Source: Treponema pectinovorum
GTDB taxonomy: Bacteria > Spirochaetota > Spirochaetia > Treponematales > Treponemataceae
Assembly: GCF_900497595.1 (NCBI RefSeq)
Contig: NZ_UFQO01000003.1
Span: 373,532 to 437,531 of the forward strand
Length of the DNA: 64,000 bases
Direction: 5' to 3'
Shown: piece by piece, positions 17,149-25,208 of the stretch
Layout: the number at the start of each line of letters is the position of its first letter
How positions within the stretch are numbered: position 1 is the first letter of the stretch
The notes under the pieces: generated by a model
The model's database searches: none
What the model was told of the DNA's origin: nothing
Seen by the model: the letters and a program-made list of their open reading frames with translations, nothing else
Translations under genes and position numbers: made by a program

Positions 17149-18494
17149 AAAAAACTTTTTATCTTATTTTTGTTTTAATCGTTCTAATTGCATTTTACTC
17201 TTGCCTCGATACGAATTTGTCTAATCCTAAAGATGAAGAAAAAACAGGCGACTCTTATTCTTTTACGCTTGTGCAAAAAAAACTACTCCAAAACAAACTC
17301 GAAAGTTTTGGAACAGTTTCTTACAAAGATAAAAACGATGTAACGGTTTTGGTAGAAGGAAAGATAAATGATTTTATTGTAAAAGAGGGCGACTTTGTAA
17401 AAAAGAATCAAATTATTGCGCGGCTTTACAATGTGCAGTTGGAAGTTCAGAAAAAACAATATGAATCAAATCTAGATTCTGCAAAATCATCTCTAAAATA
17501 TGTGGAATCTGGAATGCGAGAAACGATTTTAAATATAGAAAGCAGGCTTATCGCCTTGGAAAAATCAAAACTCAACATAGAGCAAAAACAAATTGAAAAA
17601 CAGCTTCAAGAAAAAACTTTAGAAAACAAAAAAGCTCTAAATAAAATTGGCGGCGTTACAGATTCTTCTATAAAATTGCTGGAAACACAGATAAGGGGGC
17701 TTCAAACTGAAATTGAAGTATTGGAAAAAGAATATGAAATTTCAGAACTTGGATTACGCGATGAGGATTTGATTTCTGCTGGAATTGTGCCTTCGTCTAA
17801 TCCCCAAGAAAAAAAACAACAGCTCCTAAAACTCAATACTTTGTCAAAATTGAGCGAAATTGAAAGCGCACAAAGTCAGGTAAAATCTGCTGAGCAACAA
17901 CTCGAATCAATCAATTACCTTATGGACGAATTGGTTGTAAAAAGTCCATGCAGTGGAATTGTTGGGCAAAATTATTATTCAAATGGAGAATATATTCGTG
18001 CAAATGAAAAATTGACGACAATAATAGATACTCAATCCGTTTTTGCCCAAATTTACATTCAAGAAAAAGATATGGTTAATTTTGAAAAGGGACAGAATAT
18101 AAACCTTGAGATACCATCATTGAACCAAAAAGAATCTTCTGTGATTTGCGAAATAAGCCCGATTGCAGATGTTTCCAGCGGGAACTTTATGGTAAAGGCT
18201 AAAATCAAAAATGAGCAAAATAAATTAAAGCCAGGAATGTTTGTAAAATGTTCTATTGACAAAGAAAAATCAGAAGAGACTTTGTGCTTTAGTGAAAGTG
18301 CAATCCTTTCAGAAAGCAGCGATAAGGCAAAAATTTTTACAGTTCAAAATGGTTATGCTATTGCCAAAACTGTAGAGATATTCCGCCGCAAAGATGGATT
18401 TATCTTTGTAAAAGATGGACTTGTTGAAGGGGAAAATTTAATCGATAAACCTTCGCCATTTATAAGAGAGGGGCAAAAAATCAAAAATGATTAA
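17136..18494 (+). CDS. RND efflux membrane-fusion lipoprotein
   Basis: A 452-residue periplasmic adaptor with signal and lipobox FYSC (Cys23). It shows the split biotinyl-lipoyl-like domain (VLVEGKINDFIVKEGDFVKKNQIIARL, then VVKSPCSGIVGQNYYSNGEYI). Between these lies a coiled-coil hairpin of roughly 150 residues. The beta-barrel and C-terminal domains follow. It should bridge the RND transporter and the TolC-like duct. GGAGG precedes the ATG, and the gene overlaps both neighbours by 8-13 bp. Confidence 0.85.
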   Translation: MHFIKKTFYLIFVLIVLIAFYSCLDTNLSNPKDEEKTGDSYSFTLVQKKLLQNKLESFGTVSYKDKNDVTVLVEGKINDFIVKEGDFVKKNQIIARLYNVQLEVQKKQYESNLDSAKSSLKYVESGMRETILNIESRLIALEKSKLNIEQKQIEKQLQEKTLENKKALNKIGGVTDSSIKLLETQIRGLQTEIEVLEKEYEISELGLRDEDLISAGIVPSSNPQEKKQQLLKLNTLSKLSEIESAQSQVKSAEQQLESINYLMDELVVKSPCSGIVGQNYYSNGEYIRANEKLTTIIDTQSVFAQIYIQEKDMVNFEKGQNINLEIPSLNQKESSVICEISPIADVSSGNFMVKAKIKNEQNKLKPGMFVKCSIDKEKSEETLCFSESAILSESSDKAKIFTVQNGYAIAKTVEIFRRKDGFIFVKDGLVEGENLIDKPSPFIREGQKIKND

Positions 18495-21408
18495 ATTCTG
18501 TGTAAAGCACCCACTAAGCGTTTTAATGTCGTTACTGCTTTTGATTTTATGCGAAATAGTTGCACTTACAAATATTTCTTTTGATTATATTCCAAAGCTT
18601 AACGAGAGATACCTTTTGGTGAATGCTTGTTTCGAAGGCGTGCGTGCCGATGAAATGCGAAAACTTGTTACAGTAAATCTCGAAGATTCGCTTGTTTCTC
18701 TAAAAGGACTTAAAAATATTTCTTCTGTTACGCGAGATGGACTTACGCTTGTCGTTATTGAACTTGGTTGGAGTACAGATTCGTCTGTTGCCTTTACCCA
18801 GTGTGCTCAAATAATAGATGAATGCTATGAGATTTTGCCAAAAGGCTGTTCAAAACCTGAAGTGCAATTTTTTACGCCAGATAGTGATTGTGTTTTGACT
18901 GTTACAATGCGAGCTTTTGACAACGATATGGAATATTGCCGTTATATTGGTGACAACGAGATTAAAGGAACTTTTGCACGCATTGACGGCGTGAGTTGGG
19001 TGAGTATCTCTGGCGGAGAAAAGAGTGAAGTCCATGTGATTGCAGATAAGGCGAAACTTGAAAGTATGGGGCTAACTTTGGAAAGCATTAGTGAAATTCT
19101 TTATGGTTCAAATGTTGACTATCCAGCAGGAATAATCTATGAGGGCAATAAAGAAATCCTATTAAAAACAAATGGACTTTTTGATTCAGTTTTTGAAATT
19201 CAAGATTGTCCGCTTTCTTATACAGAAAAAGGACTTGTTAAGATTGGTGATGTCGCGAAGATTAAAAATTCTCTTGCAGAACAAAAAAGTTGCTTTATCT
19301 ATAACGGAAAAGAAGTAGTCGGTTTTAAAATATTTAAAAAGGCAGATTCTTCTCCTATCGAAGTTTCTAGGAAAATAAAAAAACAAGTTGCTCGGCTAAA
19401 TGAACTTTATAAAAGTAGTTTTGAATTTCAAATAATTTCTGATTCTTCTTGGGAACTCGTTTCATCGTTAAAAAATCTTTTAGTTTCTGCCTTTGTGGGC
19501 TGTTTTATCACAGCGATTGTCCTGTTTTTATTTTTGCGTTCTTTTAGGATTTGCTTTATCGCATGTTCAATTTTGCCTTTGACAGTTCTTTTTTCTGTTT
19601 TGGTTTTAAGTCTTTGTGGAAAATCATTAAACCTGCTTTCTATTGCAGGCTTGACCGTTGGAATTGGCATGGTGATTGACCCCACTGTTGTCGCTTTGGA
19701 AAATGTACAAAAAAAACTCGCAGCCAAAAATACAAAGGAAGCTATTGTTCAAGGCGTAAAAGAAATTAAACTTTCTAGTATTGGTTCAACTTTGACTACT
19801 GTTGTTGTTTTTGTTCCTTTTTTCTTTTTGGGAGGAATATTTGGAAAGTTATTTTCTGATATGGCAGTAAGCGTTATAGCTTCCATCGGTTTTTCTTGCG
19901 TGCTTGCACTCATCTATGTACCAGCGATTTTGAGCCTCTTGCATGACGAAAAAAAACTTGTAAAAAAAACGGGAACTTCAATCGCGGTTTTTGAAAATTT
20001 TTACAAAAAATCGCTCGGGATGTTTTTTGCGTCTAAAATCATAATCGTTTTGATTTTTGTTTTGTGTTTGATAGTGAGTTTCATTTGCATAAAAACTGTA
20101 AAGAAAGAGATTTTCCCTGTGCTAAAAGGTAATGTCATAAATGCAAAGCTCTTTTACGGAGAGAACACAAGGCTGTCTGTCATAAAAAAAGATGCGTTTG
20201 AAATAACGTCCTTGCTGCTTGCAGATGAAAATTTTATCGATGCTAGCGTTATTTGCGGAATTGAAGATGACGATTTTATCTCGTTGAGCGATGAGTCTTT
20301 GCGAAAAGAGGTGATGATTTTAAAATGTAAGACAAAAAATCAAGAAGCGGCAAAAAAATCACTTCAAAAAATTTGCGAAAAATCTGAATTAAAAATCTCT
20401 ATCGAAAATGAAAGGAGCATTTTAGAAAAACTTTTAAAATTCGACCTAAAAAGTTCAATCGTTACAGAAAATACCCTTGAAAAATTGGAAGAGTTAATAT
20501 CACAAAATAAAAAAGAAATCTTATCTTATGAGCCAGAAAGTTATGTTCATGAATACAGTTTCATTCCAGACAGGAGCGCCTTATCAAGATTTAACATAAG
20601 CGCACTTGCTCTTTCACAAACGGCAAAAAACTGTCTTGAAGGTGTCTATTCTTCGCCCTTGTATAAAAATGGCAGGCAGATTCCTGTCCTTGTAAAATAC
20701 AGCGAAGAAACAATCACTTCTGCCTTTGACCTTGAAAATTGTGCCGTCGTCGCAGGCGAATCTTTTGTTTTGATTGGAAGCCTTGGAAAAATCGAGCAAA
20801 CGCTCAACAATAAAATTCTTTTTCGATACAACAGAAAAGACGCCAAAAAAGTGGTTTTTGAAAAAAATGCTTGTCTAAAAGCAACGAGCATAAATCCGCA
20901 GGAAGAGGAATTTTCAAACCTTATTAAAAATGCTGTTTTCTTGCTTTTGATTGTTGTTCTGCTGCTTTACTGCGTGATGGGTGCGCAGTTTGAATCTTTT
21001 TTGATTCCTGTTTTTATGTTGCTCGCATTGCCGCCTTGTTTTGCAGGAGCCTTTATCGCTCTAAAAATTTCATCGCTTTCTCTAAATATAAATAGCATTG
21101 TCGCCCTTGTTGTGCTGTTTGGGACGAGTGTAAATAATTCAATAATTTTATTTGAGGAAATTAGAAGTTTAAAAGATGTAAATAAAATGAGCGTGATAAA
21201 TGGTTGTTCACAAAAATTGCGCTCAATTTTGATTACGACTTTGACGAGCATTTTTGCTTTGGTTCCTTTTGCTTTTGATTTTTCAAAAAAAACAGATTCG
21301 TCAATGAGCATGGCGATTATAGGTGGACTTTTTGTTTCGTTGATTGTGGTTTTGTTTGTCGTTCCCGTAATCTTAAAAAAATTTATGAGGCGATTGAAAA
21401 GTGAATAA
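18487..21408 (+). CDS. RND transporter 1 (AcrB/HAE family)
   Basis: A 973-residue inner-membrane pump with the RND layout: a first helix, a large periplasmic loop (about 35-320), a six-helix bundle, a second loop and a final six-helix bundle. Conserved pieces include FDYIPKLNERYLLVNACFEG near the start and the TM4 region GLTVGIGMVIDPTVVALENV. In AcrB two adjacent acids in TM4 carry protons; here only the first is present (Asp398), followed by Pro399. The TM10 region reads VVLFGTSVNNSIILFEE, with Asn where AcrB has Lys. At 973 residues it is somewhat shorter than AcrB (about 1050). It overlaps the MFP and second RND genes by 8 bp each. The substrate is unknown. Confidence 0.85.
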   Translation: MIKFCVKHPLSVLMSLLLLILCEIVALTNISFDYIPKLNERYLLVNACFEGVRADEMRKLVTVNLEDSLVSLKGLKNISSVTRDGLTLVVIELGWSTDSSVAFTQCAQIIDECYEILPKGCSKPEVQFFTPDSDCVLTVTMRAFDNDMEYCRYIGDNEIKGTFARIDGVSWVSISGGEKSEVHVIADKAKLESMGLTLESISEILYGSNVDYPAGIIYEGNKEILLKTNGLFDSVFEIQDCPLSYTEKGLVKIGDVAKIKNSLAEQKSCFIYNGKEVVGFKIFKKADSSPIEVSRKIKKQVARLNELYKSSFEFQIISDSSWELVSSLKNLLVSAFVGCFITAIVLFLFLRSFRICFIACSILPLTVLFSVLVLSLCGKSLNLLSIAGLTVGIGMVIDPTVVALENVQKKLAAKNTKEAIVQGVKEIKLSSIGSTLTTVVVFVPFFFLGGIFGKLFSDMAVSVIASIGFSCVLALIYVPAILSLLHDEKKLVKKTGTSIAVFENFYKKSLGMFFASKIIIVLIFVLCLIVSFICIKTVKKEIFPVLKGNVINAKLFYGENTRLSVIKKDAFEITSLLLADENFIDASVICGIEDDDFISLSDESLRKEVMILKCKTKNQEAAKKSLQKICEKSELKISIENERSILEKLLKFDLKSSIVTENTLEKLEELISQNKKEILSYEPESYVHEYSFIPDRSALSRFNISALALSQTAKNCLEGVYSSPLYKNGRQIPVLVKYSEETITSAFDLENCAVVAGESFVLIGSLGKIEQTLNNKILFRYNRKDAKKVVFEKNACLKATSINPQEEEFSNLIKNAVFLLLIVVLLLYCVMGAQFESFLIPVFMLLALPPCFAGAFIALKISSLSLNINSIVALVVLFGTSVNNSIILFEEIRSLKDVNKMSVINGCSQKLRSILITTLTSIFALVPFAFDFSKKTDSSMSMAIIGGLFVSLIVVLFVVPVILKKFMRRLKSE

Positions 21409-24292
21409 AGAGGGAAGTTTTTACAGGAGAAAAATTTTTCTATTTTTTATCTTTATCACAATTACGCTGATTTTTGGAATTTGCGCATTCAAAGTTGAAA
21501 AAGGCTTTTCTAAAAGTTCAAAGTATCAGATTTTTTCTATTGAATTTGACTATTTTGGAATGAACAGCAAAAAACTCGAAGAAATCATTTTGATTCCGCT
21601 TGAATCTCTTTTAATGAAAATGGAAGACTTAAAGGATTTGAGTTCTACCAGTCAATATTCTAAAACCGTAACGACAGCATATTTTGATAAACGAAGCGAT
21701 TTTAAAAGAAATTATTTATCTATAAGGAATATCGCTCAAAATATGTACAATTCGCTGCCAGGTGATGTACAAAAACCTCGTATTTATTGCTCAGAAAGCG
21801 AGTCAAAGAGTTCTATTTCGACCGCTTTTTTTGGTACTTTTGAAGAGTTAGATAACTTGAGAGATTTTCTTGAGAAAAATATAAAAAACAAAGTTGAAGC
21901 GATAGATGGAGTTTCTGAAGTTCTAATAAATGGAGGGAGTTTAAAAGAGGTTCAAGTTGACTTTGATGTCTTAAAAAGTGCTGCATCATTACAAAATCCA
22001 GACGACTTTGCTCGTGTTATTCAGGATTCTAACGCTGTAAGCTCTGCTTCAAAAATAAAACATCACAGAAAAAACGAAATTGTAAATTTTGAAACAAAAA
22101 TAAATTCTATTGAACAGATAAAAAAAATTCCTGTTAAGATGAACGATTCCCTAACTCAACTTGAATATCTTTCAAATATAGATTTAAAGCCGAAAGCTCA
22201 GGAGGAGTTTGTTTTAATCGATTGCAAAAATGCAGTTCTCTTAAATATCGTAAAAACTTCTGACGCAAACGAGATGCGAATTTCGAAATCGTTTAGAAAA
22301 ATACTTGAGAGCAATTTCAACAAGAGCGATTTTAAAATTCTCTATGACAGCGGCGAAAAACAAAAGGAACTTTTGACAAGAGTTCTACTTGCACTTGCAG
22401 AAAGTCTGTTGTGCGTAGTCTTGATAATTCCATTTTTTTATAGAAGAAAAACCGTTGCTTTGATTTTCTTACTTTTGATTATAAATTGCGTCTGGACGTT
22501 TGGGCTTTTGTTTCTGTTTAAAAATTCATTAAATCAAAACACAATCGCAGGAATTTCCATTGCTCTTGGTCTTATTGCAGATTGCGCCTTGGTTATAAGC
22601 GAAACCGAAGAAGAATGCGCGACGAGTGGTGATTTTTTTGAGCGAATCAAAACGCTTTTGCCTTCAATTATTTCTTCATCGTTGACAACTGTACTTTGCT
22701 TGCTTCCACTGTTCTTTTTAGAAAATATCGTAAGTGGAGCAAAGAATATCGCTTTGAGCATTTGTCTTATGATTTTTTCTTCGCTTTTTATAGTGATTTT
22801 CTTTTATCCAAGTTTTATTTATTCGGATGAAAATCGAAAAAAAACAAAGAATGAAGATATTCTGCGAAAAGTTGCTGAATTTTGCTCGAATTGTAATTCT
22901 AGATTTACTCGCATAAACAAGTTTATCTATTTTGTGATGGCGATTGTTCCTTTTGTTTTATTTTTGCTTGGGGGAAAAAATCTAAATCTTGAAAACGAAA
23001 TGGATGTTCTTTATTGCAGTGCGGATTATGAATCAAATACGAGTGCAGAGTATATCAGTAAAGAAGTGAACAGGATTGCAGAAAAAATTAGAGAAAAGGA
23101 TTTTATCACCTTTGTAAAAACTGTGAGCCATAAAGGAAATGCGGAAATTGAAATCGGTTTTAATAATAAAATAAGTAGAAGAGATTGTGCTAAATTCGTG
23201 AACAACTATAAAAACTATATAAGCGACGCTTTTTTTTATGTTCCGTATGCAGAAAGCAAAAAGAACAAAAAGACTACGACAATTACGGTTTGTGTAAGCG
23301 GCGACGAAAGTGAAAAATGTCGGCAAATTGTGCAGGATACGACTGGACGAATTGCAAAGAGCGCTATAGCAGACAGCGTTGTGATGAATTTTAAAAAGAA
23401 TGAAATTGAATATGTTTTTGCGCCGGATAAAACCTTGCTTTCAAAAGGTAAATTGAGTGTTCAAGCGGTTGCATCGAATTTGCGGTGGCAGATTTTTGGC
23501 TATGTTGCGGACAAGTGGCTTGAAAACGGGCGTGAATATGACATTAAAATTTTTGGTCGCGATTTGAATAAGGCAAATATAGAAAAAGTGAAAAATCTTT
23601 ATATGCCGTTTGCAAATACAGCAGTAAAAATATCTTGCCTTGGGAAAATTGAGCAAAAACTTTCCGCTGGAAAAATCTTTAGAAAAAATAACAGGCGATG
23701 TGCATATTTTACAGTGGAGTTTTCTAATTTGAGCACCGATAAGGCGGTTTCTGTTTTAAAAAGCGAACTTGAGAAGATGCCACTTGAGCGCGGTTACACT
23801 TTCAGTTTTGACCGAGAAATCTCGAAGATGAAAGAACATTACGATACGCTCTTAGCAATGCTTCTTTTTGCCGTTGCTTCGATTTTTATTTTGCTTGTGA
23901 TTTTAACTGAAGATTTTAAAAAGTCTTTCAGAATCATTTCGATAATACCAGTTTCGATTTGTTTGCCAGTTTTGCTTAGATTTTTTAGTTTTGTGCCGTT
24001 CGAAACAGGAGATATTGTTGGAATGGTTATTTTAAGTGGAATAACCGTGAATAACGCAATCTATATTGAAGGTGCGGACGGAAAAATATTTGGAAAAAAA
24101 CTTTTGCAAAAATTAAAAAGCATAATTGTAACTTCTCTAACAACAATCGTGGGAAGTATTCCGCTGTATTTTATGAGTGGAGATGGTTTTTCAAAAAATC
24201 TTTCGTTTTTTATGATTTTTGGAATTATCGATTCGCTTGCAGTTACTCTGCTGCTTTATGGAACTTTTTGTAATAGAAAACACGGAGAATAA
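21401..24292 (+). CDS. RND transporter 2 (AcrB/HAE family, diverged)
   Basis: A 963-residue RND protein encoded directly after the first and overlapping it by 8 bp. It has the same two-bundle layout but is much more diverged. The TM4 motif is ALGLIADCALVISETEEE, so one acid (Asp394) is followed by Cys395. The TM10 segment is MVILSGITVNNAIYIEGADG. The start FFIFITITLIFGICAFKVEKGF and the segment FDYFGMNSKKLEEIILIPLES match the N-terminal RND porter domain. A two-gene RND arrangement recalls MdtB/MdtC, which assemble as a heterotrimer. Whether these two do so cannot be read from sequence. It is the last gene of the operon. Confidence 0.82.
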   Translation: MNKEGSFYRRKIFLFFIFITITLIFGICAFKVEKGFSKSSKYQIFSIEFDYFGMNSKKLEEIILIPLESLLMKMEDLKDLSSTSQYSKTVTTAYFDKRSDFKRNYLSIRNIAQNMYNSLPGDVQKPRIYCSESESKSSISTAFFGTFEELDNLRDFLEKNIKNKVEAIDGVSEVLINGGSLKEVQVDFDVLKSAASLQNPDDFARVIQDSNAVSSASKIKHHRKNEIVNFETKINSIEQIKKIPVKMNDSLTQLEYLSNIDLKPKAQEEFVLIDCKNAVLLNIVKTSDANEMRISKSFRKILESNFNKSDFKILYDSGEKQKELLTRVLLALAESLLCVVLIIPFFYRRKTVALIFLLLIINCVWTFGLLFLFKNSLNQNTIAGISIALGLIADCALVISETEEECATSGDFFERIKTLLPSIISSSLTTVLCLLPLFFLENIVSGAKNIALSICLMIFSSLFIVIFFYPSFIYSDENRKKTKNEDILRKVAEFCSNCNSRFTRINKFIYFVMAIVPFVLFLLGGKNLNLENEMDVLYCSADYESNTSAEYISKEVNRIAEKIREKDFITFVKTVSHKGNAEIEIGFNNKISRRDCAKFVNNYKNYISDAFFYVPYAESKKNKKTTTITVCVSGDESEKCRQIVQDTTGRIAKSAIADSVVMNFKKNEIEYVFAPDKTLLSKGKLSVQAVASNLRWQIFGYVADKWLENGREYDIKIFGRDLNKANIEKVKNLYMPFANTAVKISCLGKIEQKLSAGKIFRKNNRRCAYFTVEFSNLSTDKAVSVLKSELEKMPLERGYTFSFDREISKMKEHYDTLLAMLLFAVASIFILLVILTEDFKKSFRIISIIPVSICLPVLLRFFSFVPFETGDIVGMVILSGITVNNAIYIEGADGKIFGKKLLQKLKSIIVTSLTTIVGSIPLYFMSGDGFSKNLSFFMIFGIIDSLAVTLLLYGTFCNRKHGE

Positions 24293-24312
24293 AACTTCTA
24301 ACATTGGGGGCG

Positions 24313-24351
24313 TTGCGGGGGCAATTCAGACAAAAAACTCCGCCCCCGCAA
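24313..24351 (+). repeat. GC-rich inverted repeat after the RND operon (mosaic copy F)
   Basis: TTGCGGGGGC (24313-24322) and GCCCCCGCAA (24342-24351) are a perfect 10-bp inverted repeat with a 19-nt loop. It is followed by a GGGTAGCGGAAAACGCG-type segment and then the operon terminator. The local GC content stands out from the A/T-rich neighbourhood. It belongs with the other GC-rich intergenic blocks, although its shared modules are weaker. Confidence 0.55.
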
Positions 24352-24386
24352 GAAAGGGTAGCGGAAAACGCGAAAGCGGTTGTAGC

Positions 24387-24413
24387 GAGGGGAAGGCTTT
24401 CCCCTCCTTTTTT
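24387..24413 (+). terminator. Intrinsic terminator of the lipoprotein/RND operon
   Basis: GAGGGGAA (24387-24394), a 4-nt loop GGCT, TTCCCCTC (24399-24406), then C and six T. This is a strong rho-independent terminator about 95 bp after the last RND gene. Confidence 0.85.
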
Positions 24414-24541
24414 ATGTTCAAATCAATTCTGCTGAAAAGTCCAAAATCTCTCGTTAGCAATAAGTAACGTATTGACTTTTTACATAAGCGCTGTTAATTT
24501 TATTATGATGTTAGTTGTGGCTAATTCACTAAGGGGGTGAT

Positions 24542-24754
24542 ATGGTGCCATTGATTTTTGCCCAAGTTGGCGAGATAAACTGTATCAAAAAAGTTGGCGG
24601 TAGCCCCGAAGTTAAAAAACATTTAGAGTCTTTGGGTTTTGTCCCAGGTAGCAGTGTTTCTATAGTATCTTCCATTGGCGGAAACGTTATCGTAAACGTA
24701 AAGGATTCGCGCATAGCAATAAGTCAAGAAATGGGAAGAAAAATTTTTATTTAG
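24542..24754 (+). CDS. feoA: FeoA-like protein 1
   Basis: A 70-residue SH3-like FeoA-domain protein. The segments VKKHLESLGFVPGSSVSIVSS and the strand NVIVNVKDSRIAIS are the FeoA pattern. It is a partner of the ferrous iron transporter FeoB in the cytoplasm. The ATG is preceded almost directly by AAGGGGGTGAT, a near-perfect anti-Shine-Dalgarno match. TTTACA (24479-24484), a 16-nt spacer and TATTAT (24501-24506) form a plausible promoter. It is separated from the second FeoA by 229 bp of hairpin-rich DNA. Confidence 0.8.
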   Translation: MVPLIFAQVGEINCIKKVGGSPEVKKHLESLGFVPGSSVSIVSSIGGNVIVNVKDSRIAISQEMGRKIFI

Positions 24755-24788
24755 CAAAAAATCAATTTATATTTAGCCTTTCTTATTA

Positions 24789-24965
24789 CAGGAAATTAAA
24801 ATTTCCTGCAACCTTTTGTGGATAACTCGGAAGAGCGAATCTAAAAAATGCTTTTCCTTTTCTTTTATAGAATTTGCTTTGCAAATTTCCTTATAAATTT
24901 ACGTTCTGATTTTTTAGAACGATATAATAAAAAGTCATTTTATAAAGTTAAAATTCCTTTTAACT
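24789..24965 (+). repeat. Cluster of four short palindromes between the two feoA genes
   Basis: Four separate inverted repeats lie within 180 bp. CAGGAAATT and AATTTCCTG are at 24789-24808. AATTTGC and GCAAATT are at 24871-24887. CGTTCT and AGAACG are at 24902-24921. AGTTAAAA and TTTTAACT are at 24946-24965. A TATAAT at 24923-24928 suggests an extra promoter for feoA2-feoB, with the last hairpin in its 5' untranslated region just before the Shine-Dalgarno sequence. Confidence 0.55.
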
Positions 24966-24983
24966 GCTTGAACGGAGGTGCAA

Positions 24984-25208
24984 ATGACGTTGAGAGATGC
25001 AAAAATTGGTCAAACGGTTAAAACCGTGAAAATCAATGGAGAAGGTGCGGTAAAACGCAGAATTATGGACATGGGTATTACAAAGGGGATTGAAATCTAT
25101 GTTCGCAAAGTTGCTCCTCTTGGAGATCCTGTTGAAATTACTGTTCGCGGCTATGAATTGAGCTTACGCAAAGCGGATTCTGAAATTATTGAAGTGGAGG
25201 TAATCTAA
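24984..25208 (+). CDS. feoA: FeoA-like protein 2
   Basis: A 74-residue FeoA-domain protein: MTLRDAKIGQTVKTVKI, then RRIMDMGITKGIEIYVRKVAPLGDPVEITVRGYELSLRK. This is the typical FeoA fold sequence with the conserved RRIMDMGITKG turn. GGAGG at 24974-24978 sits 5 nt before ATG 24984. The longer GTG frame starting at 24978 would overlap that site and is rejected. The stop codon is directly followed by the feoB ATG, so the two are tightly coupled. Confidence 0.87.
   Translation: MTLRDAKIGQTVKTVKINGEGAVKRRIMDMGITKGIEIYVRKVAPLGDPVEITVRGYELSLRKADSEIIEVEVI

Noticed and set aside
24504-24530. Possible DtxR/TroR-like operator (TTAG and CTAA half-sites at 24511-24524) before feoA1
   Set aside because: Only 4-bp arms with a non-matching centre; too weak to call a metal-regulator site.
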